42,952 nucleotides of DNA, from the NCBI GenBank assembly GCA_022566735.1, contig JADFIG010000029.1, forward strand, positions 1-42,952, given 5' to 3'. The stretch comes from Pseudomonadota bacterium (GTDB lineage: Bacteria > Pseudomonadota > Gammaproteobacteria > Burkholderiales > Burkholderiaceae_C). Made by a program: the position numbers and the translations under genes. Shown here in pieces: positions 42,160-42,952 of the stretch; position 1 is the stretch's first letter; every line of letters starts with the position of its first letter. The notes under the pieces are model-generated. The model worked only from the letters and a program-made list of their open reading frames with translations. It was not told the DNA's origin and made no database searches.

Positions 42160-42952
42160 GCGCCGGCTCCCTCCGTGTACTGGCGGCTGACCCATTCGCG
42201 GTAGGCGCCGGACTGCACATCGGCCACCCACTCGGGATTGTCCAGGTACCACTGCACGGTCTTGCGGATGCCGGTCTCGAAGGTCTCCGCGGGCTTCCAG
42301 CCCAGTTCGCGCTCGAGCTTGCGCGCGTCGATGGCATAGCGCCGGTCGTGGCCGGGGCGGTCCTTCACATAGGTGATCTGGGCAGCGTAGCTGGTGCCAT
42401 CGGCCTTGGGGCGCAGCTCGTCGAGCAGCGCGCAGACGGTGTGGACGATCTCGATGTTGGGCTTTTCGTTCCAGCCGCCCACGTTGTAGGTCTCGCCCAG
42501 GCGTCCCGCTTCGAGCACGCGGCGGATGGCGCTGCAGTGGTCGCGCACGTACAGCCAGTCGCGGATCTGCTGGCCGTCGCCGTACACCGGCAGCGGCTTG
42601 CCCGCGAGCGCGTTCACGATCATCAGCGGAATCAGCTTCTCGGGGAAGTGATAGGGCCCGTAGTTGTTGCTGCAGTTGGTGGTGAGCACCGGCAGTCCGA
42701 AGGTGTGGTGCCAGGCACGCACCAGGTGGTCCGACGCCGCCTTGCTTGCGCTGTAGGGGCTGTTGGGCTCGTAGCGGTGCTGTTCCGAGAAGGCGGGTGC
42801 CGCAGCTTCGAGCGAACCGTATACCTCGTCCGTGGAGACATGCAGAAAGCGGAACGCCGCACGCGCCGCTTCGTCCAGACCGGCCCAGTAGCCGCGCACC
42901 GACTCCAGCAGCCGGAAGGTGCCGACCACATTGGTCTGGATGAAGTCTTCGG
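42156..42952 (-). CDS. rmlB: dTDP-glucose 4,6-dehydratase (N-terminal part beyond the window)
   Basis: About 264 residues of the C-terminal three quarters are present; the 5' end runs off the right edge, so any ATG inside the window is not the true start. Diagnostic stretches are [50 protein letters not shown] (Tyr-x3-Lys), [20 protein letters not shown] and [11 protein letters not shown]. It makes the 4-keto-6-deoxy intermediate from dTDP-glucose and heads the rmlBDAC operon. Confidence 0.97.
   Translation of the reverse strand, partial: EDFIQTNVVGTFRLLESVRGYWAGLDEAARAAFRFLHVSTDEVYGSLEAAAPAFSEQHRYEPNSPYSASKAASDHLVRAWHHTFGLPVLTTNCSNNYGPYHFPEKLIPLMIVNALAGKPLPVYGDGQQIRDWLYVRDHCSAIRRVLEAGRLGETYNVGGWNEKPNIEIVHTVCALLDELRPKADGTSYAAQITYVKDRPGHDRRYAIDARKLERELGWKPAETFETGIRKTVQWYLDNPEWVADVQSGAYREWVSRQYTEGAGA

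Overview
This is a GC-rich (roughly two-thirds G+C) polysaccharide biosynthesis region, most likely from a Burkholderiales betaproteobacterium. I infer that from the composition, from the exosortase B plus EpsI pair inside an exopolysaccharide locus, and from a colanic-acid-like gene set. No rRNA, tRNA, CRISPR array, IS element or replication origin was seen. No gene-free stretch exceeds 300 bases. The longest are 18854-19121, 19617-19842 and 30622-30858, each described below.

Layout. (1) 1-16359, plus strand: a nearly gapless train with the end of gmd (GDP-mannose 4,6-dehydratase), exosortase B and EpsI, two tandemly duplicated GT4 glycosyltransferases, a CgeB-like glycosyltransferase, a Wzy-like polymerase candidate, GT2, WcaI-like GT4, a Wzx-like flippase, another GT2, two GT-C-like membrane proteins flanking an acyltransferase-3, and an SGNH hydrolase. 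(2) 16360-18853, minus: an acyltransferase-SGNH fusion and a SAM methyltransferase. (3) 19122-19880: a small gene of unknown function followed by an array of 21-bp units in perfect register. This is the most unusual part of the window. (4) 19843-26950, minus: acyltransferase-3, second flippase, an unrecognised protein, and a DUF1501/DUF1800 pair. (5) 27137-33538: AGE-family isomerase, GT9, a convergent GT4, a sugar-phosphate nucleotidyltransferase, GT2 and a WcaF-like acetyltransferase. (6) 33572-39688, minus: a GT-C protein, DprE2-like SDR, DprE1-like flavoenzyme, a HAD-UbiA fusion and a YbhN-like membrane protein. Together these look like a polyprenyl-phosphate-arabinose pathway. (7) 39726-42952, minus: rmlC, rmlA, rmlD and truncated rmlB for dTDP-L-rhamnose.

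How it fits together. Precursors come from Gmd (GDP-sugars), the nucleotidyltransferase, the AGE isomerase, RmlBADC (dTDP-rhamnose) and the HAD-UbiA/DprE1/DprE2 set (lipid-linked pentofuranose). Cytoplasmic GT2, GT4 and GT9 enzymes would build a repeat unit. Flippases would export it, the Wzy-like protein would polymerise it, and GT-C enzymes, acyltransferases and SGNH proteins would decorate it at the periplasmic face. The initiating sugar-phosphate transferase and the Wza/Wzc-type export proteins are not in this window and presumably lie to the left. The candidate for an undescribed system is the 164-residue protein plus its 21-bp array (19122-19880). The unit has two conserved blocks separated by two variable triplets, and it is in the same reading phase as the upstream gene.
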